The translations under genes and the position numbers were made by a program. Source: Euglena gracilis (lineage: Eukaryota; Euglenida; Euglenophyceae; Euglenales). From it: a DNA stretch of 64,000 nucleotides. A model generated the notes under the pieces. The model did not search any database. It was given only the letters and a program-made list of their open reading frames with translations, and was not told where the DNA came from. Location: positions 48,803,456 through 48,867,455 of the forward strand of contig CP154956.1 in NCBI GenBank assembly GCA_039621445.1. Reading direction: 5' to 3'. Of this stretch, positions 60,690-64,000 are shown one piece after another; the stretch's first letter is position 1; each line of letters begins with the position of its first letter.

Positions 60690-61551
60690 ACTGAGAGGGA
60701 GAAGGCGCCTGCACATCTCCCCAGAAAAAAAAACTTTTTCCAAGGGCCCAAGCCATAGGGGACCTAAGGGTGCAATGTCCAACACCCGCAGCCCAGCCCC
60801 CCCACCAATTCATCTTTCCCAGAATATAAATTCCATGGGGAGAATATAGGGAGCACCCTCCACCAAAGGTTGCAAAAAGCCTGAAGTGGTGGACAAAAAA
60901 TGTCCCCAACAACATGGAAACTCACCAGGGAAGGCATTCAACCCCCCTGGGTCAGCCCACCAAAATTGTCCACCCACCCAAAGCCCAGAGCAAATTTGAA
61001 CCTTCCCCAAGCAGAAAAAAAACTGCAGGATTACAAAAAAACTGGATCCGTAAAGAGCGTGAGAGATTCGACCACCCGATCCCCTGGTTTCTGATTTCAA
61101 AACAAGAGGGGGGGGGCAGACAAAATGAAGATTAATAAGCGGTTGCATGGAATTGAATAAAAGGTTCCAAGTGAAACCTTTCAAGCTGGATCACATCCAG
61201 CACATTTTTCCAGGGTTGGAGAAAGGCCACTGGGCAGCAAAAAAAGGAGACCTAAAGGATGCTTACTTCCACATCCCAGTGAGCCAGGCCCTAAGGCCAC
61301 TTCTAAGACATCAGGTGGGGGGACAGGTTTGGGAATTCCAGGCAGGATGTTTGGGCCTAAATGTAATGACCCAAATTTTCATGTCAGTAATGAAAACATT
61401 CGAAAAGCTGTGGAGGAAAAAGGGCATCCACGTATTTATTTACCTGGACCACATTTTACCGGTGGCCCCAACACAAAACGTCTTACAAAAACACCTGAAC
61501 ACAGTGGTCAGGGATTTAATCAAAACAGGATTCAAAATGAATGTAAAATGA
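60690..61551 (+). pseudogene. reverse transcriptase copy B of element 2, YLDD changed to YLDH
   Basis: A diverged tandem copy of 59440-60250. The frame from 61147 has GDLKDAYFHIPVS, GCLGLNVMTQIF and YLDH (61441-61452), where the second catalytic Asp is His. It continues further than copy A (NTVVRDLIKTGFKMNVK) to a stop at 61551. Confidence 0.8.
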
Positions 61552-61712
61552 CGACTCCGCAGCCCACCCAAAACGTAAATCATCTTTGTATTTCAACTAA
61601 ACTTCCAAGAGGGAAAATTTGTGGTGCCTCCAGAAAATAAAAATAGTACAAACTGAGCTGGGAAAAATTACATGTCAATAAGGTAACTGGCTGCCATTTT
61701 GGGCCAAAACAG

Positions 61713-62760
61713 ATGCAATCTAATGGAGATGCCCTTTCTAAGTGTCTTTACGGATGCCCTGGAAATTTTTTGGTGGAAAATTCTACGGCCCTCCGGGCCT
61801 CAAAACACCCCATTTACCAACTAATAAAGGACCAATCAAGAGAATTAAAAATTCTGCTGGACACCTGCGGGGGCAGACCCTTCCCCCAAAATGCAACCAG
61901 GGAGTTGCACTCAGACAGCAGAACCCATGCCTGGGGGGGATGGACATTAGAACAGGAAAAACTGTGTAGGAATTGTGGAGGGAAAACTCCATATTGCACA
62001 AAAATGTAAAAGAATTAAGTGCAGCAATAAGCATAATACAAAGCCTCAGCCATCCAGGAGAAACTGTGTCCCTGTCAGTGGACAATCAAGTAACTTATTG
62101 TTACGTAACAAAAGTTGGGCAGAAACACCCCGTTCAATTCCGGGCCGAGACCTTTTTTTCAAATGGTGTATGGTACATAACATAGATTTGCAAGTAAAGT
62201 GGGTCCCTTAAAAGGGATGCCCAGCGGACCCCTTATGCAGGTGGGAAATGGACAGGGGGGATTATTTCCTGGACCCCCAGCTTTTTCAACGGCTGAGGCA
62301 GCAGTTCAAAAGTTACATAAGTCTAAAAAAAGATCTTTTTGCTACAACAGGCAACAAAAAAACTGCCACAATTTGTGGCCAGGTGGCCCCACTGGAAAGC
62401 CACAGCAGTGGATGCCTTACAATGTCCCATGGACAACATGGGGGATCTTTTTGCTAACCCCCCTGGTCTGTAATTCCAACAATCTCCCGCAGATTAAAAA
62501 CGTTTCTACAGGCAAAAGTTCTGATGGTCACCCCCTACTGGGATTCAGCCACATTGTTGCCCCGGTTAATAAAAATGAGAGTTCCAGGGACCCCCTGCCT
62601 AAAAATCACCCCCTACATGGGTATGTTCACCAACTGCAGGGGCGAAAATTTTACACCCCCCCCGGGTGGCTTCTGTTTTGCATGGTTTGCTCATGCAAAC
62701 TCTGGAGGGGAAAACAAATACAAAATACAACCATTAACGATTTCTTCTGAAGAAACCTCA
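61713..62760 (+). pseudogene. RNase H and DIRS-type tail of element 2, frameshifted
   Basis: Contains ELHSDSRTHAWGGW (about 61900-61945), VSLSVDNQVTYCYVTK (62068-62115), GDYFLDPQLFQRL and KKDLFATTGNKK (62258-62355), and a VTPYWDSATLLPRLIK segment (62524-62575). Frames change at least three times. Confidence 0.7.
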
Positions 62761-62835
62761 GTTAAAGCATTCACAAAGCGCCTTTACGCTTTTACAGGTG
62801 AATTTGAACAAAATGTGTGTTCCCACCCACGAGTG

Positions 62836-62995
62836 TTTCATTTCGGCTTTTCGGCTTTTTCACACATTTTTTGCGGCTTTTCGGCTTTTTAGCCGTTTTT
62901 TTTCGGCTTTTTCGGCGATTATGCCGTTCACTTTTGGCTTTTCTGCTTTTTTCCACTCATTTTTGGCAATTCGACTTTTTAGCCGTATACTTGTG
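62836..62995. repeat. TTCGGCTTTT-type tandem repeat
   Basis: About twelve variants of TTCGGCTTTTTxxCCG in 160 bp. It lies immediately 3' of the truncated retroelement. Confidence 0.75.
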
Positions 62996-62999
62996 TACC

Positions 63000-63675
63000 A
63001 AGCATCCATTCTGTCATGGCACTGTGTACCAGATACAATGGGCTACAGCCTACAATCTGGCTACGGCTGGGCTGTACACAGTGGCATGGTTAAACCAAAA
63101 GACAAAGAGAGAATCTCAGAGCTAGCGAAAGCTTAGCGGAAATAACTGGTTCCTAATTCAAGGTTACAGGGTTTGGTGCTTTGCAATTCTGTTTTAGAAT
63201 TCCGAGGGCGAAGTCCCATTTAAATAGAAGTTTTCTTTCTTTCTTTTACAAACCTCGAAAGAGCAAAAGTCACTTTCATATAAGGGACTGCGGTCCCACC
63301 AATTCTCTTTGCCTTTGTGCTTTGCAATCAAAAGGGGAAAGGGAAGCAAATTTTATTGTTAGTCGGGCTTTTTGGGAGGAAACCTTAAGTAGAAAAGCCG
63401 GGGTGGGACGTACACTTGGTAGCAGAATAGGTTTAACGGTCGAACGACCAAAGGTAAGCTCAGCACACGGGCGAGGTGTCTCAGTGGCACAAGTGGCTAC
63501 GGCTGCATCACCAAGCCTCTGAGCCCCCTCCTTTGCTTACCTTTTTGGGTCTTTTCAGACAAACTTTTACAATTTTTACAGTTTTCACAAAAATGTTCCC
63601 AACTTTTCATCAAAAATGCAAAGCGCAAATGCGAACAATGGAAACGCACCTATTAACTATGCTTTGTTAATAGGT
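63000..63675. other. no gene recognised
   Basis: Contains a few short open frames (63181-63522, about 113 codons) with no family resemblance. A segment at 63470-63530 (GGCGAGGTGTCTCAGTGGC...) was inspected for a tRNA and does not fold as one by eye. Confidence 0.4.
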
Positions 63676-64000
63676 TCGCTTCGTGGACTGCAGAATGCAG
63701 ACGAAGTCGCTACCGCGACAGAAAAATTTCCTTACAACGGGCGAATGCCCAATTCGCCTTAGCGACAGCAAATTTTTATTCACAAGGGCGGATGCCCAAG
63801 TCGCTTCTGCGGTGGAAAATTTTGCCATACAAGGGGCGGACGCCCAAGCCGCTTCGGAGGTAACCCCCCACTACTGGGGTTTCGAACCCAAAGCGCATTA
63901 GTGGTGCCCTCCCCTACAACAAGCCACTTCGGCGGTGCCCCCCCCCTCCAAGGGTCTTCGGACCCAAGCCGCTTCGGCGGTGCCCCCCCCCCTCCAAGGG
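63676..64000. repeat. degenerate tandem repeat of about 48 bp, running off the window
   Basis: Units contain (C)AAGGGxCGGAxGCCCAAGxCGCTTCxGCGGT followed by GAAAATTTT-like sequence in the earlier copies and C runs in the later ones. At least five copies; the last two (63914-64000) are nearly identical. Confidence 0.8.

Larger units (their letters stand above)
58230..62790 (+). mobile_element. second DIRS-like retrotransposon, internally duplicated and truncated
   Basis: It starts with a direct copy of the terminal repeat (CAGTGCCTGTCTTCGCCGGAGTTGGC, 58285-58310). A short gag-like frame (58474-58719) and Gly/Lys-rich pieces (58820-59340) follow. It then carries two successive RT copies about 1281 bp apart, then RNase H. 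No tyrosine recombinase or right terminal repeat was found before 63000. Confidence 0.7.

Noticed and set aside
63470-63530. Possible tRNA gene
   Set aside because: I could not find a consistent acceptor stem or T-arm by eye.

Overview
This window looks like nuclear DNA from a repeat-rich single-celled eukaryote. It carries two split protein-coding genes, both on the + strand, embedded in dense transposon and satellite sequence. The first gene (3624-17550) is a TRAPPC13-like trafficking subunit in 8 exons; its introns have GT-AG ends and include two mini-introns of 52 and 51 nt. The second gene (23621-36924) is a PP2C/PPM-family Ser/Thr phosphatase in about 14 exons. Most of its introns cannot be placed on GT-AG. 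Instead they have CAG near the 5' end, CTG near the 3' end, and extended complementarity between the two ends, which is the pattern known for euglenid nonconventional introns. In both genes a pyrimidine tract plus AG lies only 4 nt upstream of the ATG, which fits spliced-leader trans-splicing. Together these point to a euglenozoan, most likely a euglenid. This is an inference, not a proven placement.

Layout: 1-3623 holds inverted-repeat elements and hairpins. 3624-17550 is TRAPPC13, with a roughly 1.9 kb GACGA satellite in intron 3. 17551-23620 is intergenic with a MITE-like element and G/C-run repeats. 23621-36924 is the PP2C gene, whose largest intron is almost filled by an inverted-repeat element. 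36925-40798 is a DNA transposon with perfect 23-bp terminal inverted repeats and a 5-bp target duplication (AGTGA), inserted directly behind the PP2C stop codon. It carries 17 dispersed palindromes related to its own tips. 40804-53390 is a C-rich block of tandem and dispersed repeats, including a 35-bp minisatellite, ~82-bp, ~750-bp and 185-bp repeats, and a degenerate ~50-bp array. 53400-62790 holds two decayed DIRS-like retrotransposons (RT, RNase H, tyrosine recombinase). 62790-64000 is short-period repeats with no recognised gene.

The two host genes are unrelated in function: membrane trafficking and protein dephosphorylation. The strongest signals in the window are the intron-end architecture of the phosphatase gene and the palindrome-loaded transposon behind it. 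Exon limits were derived by hand from reading frame, family conservation and splice signals; the last few PP2C junctions are approximate.
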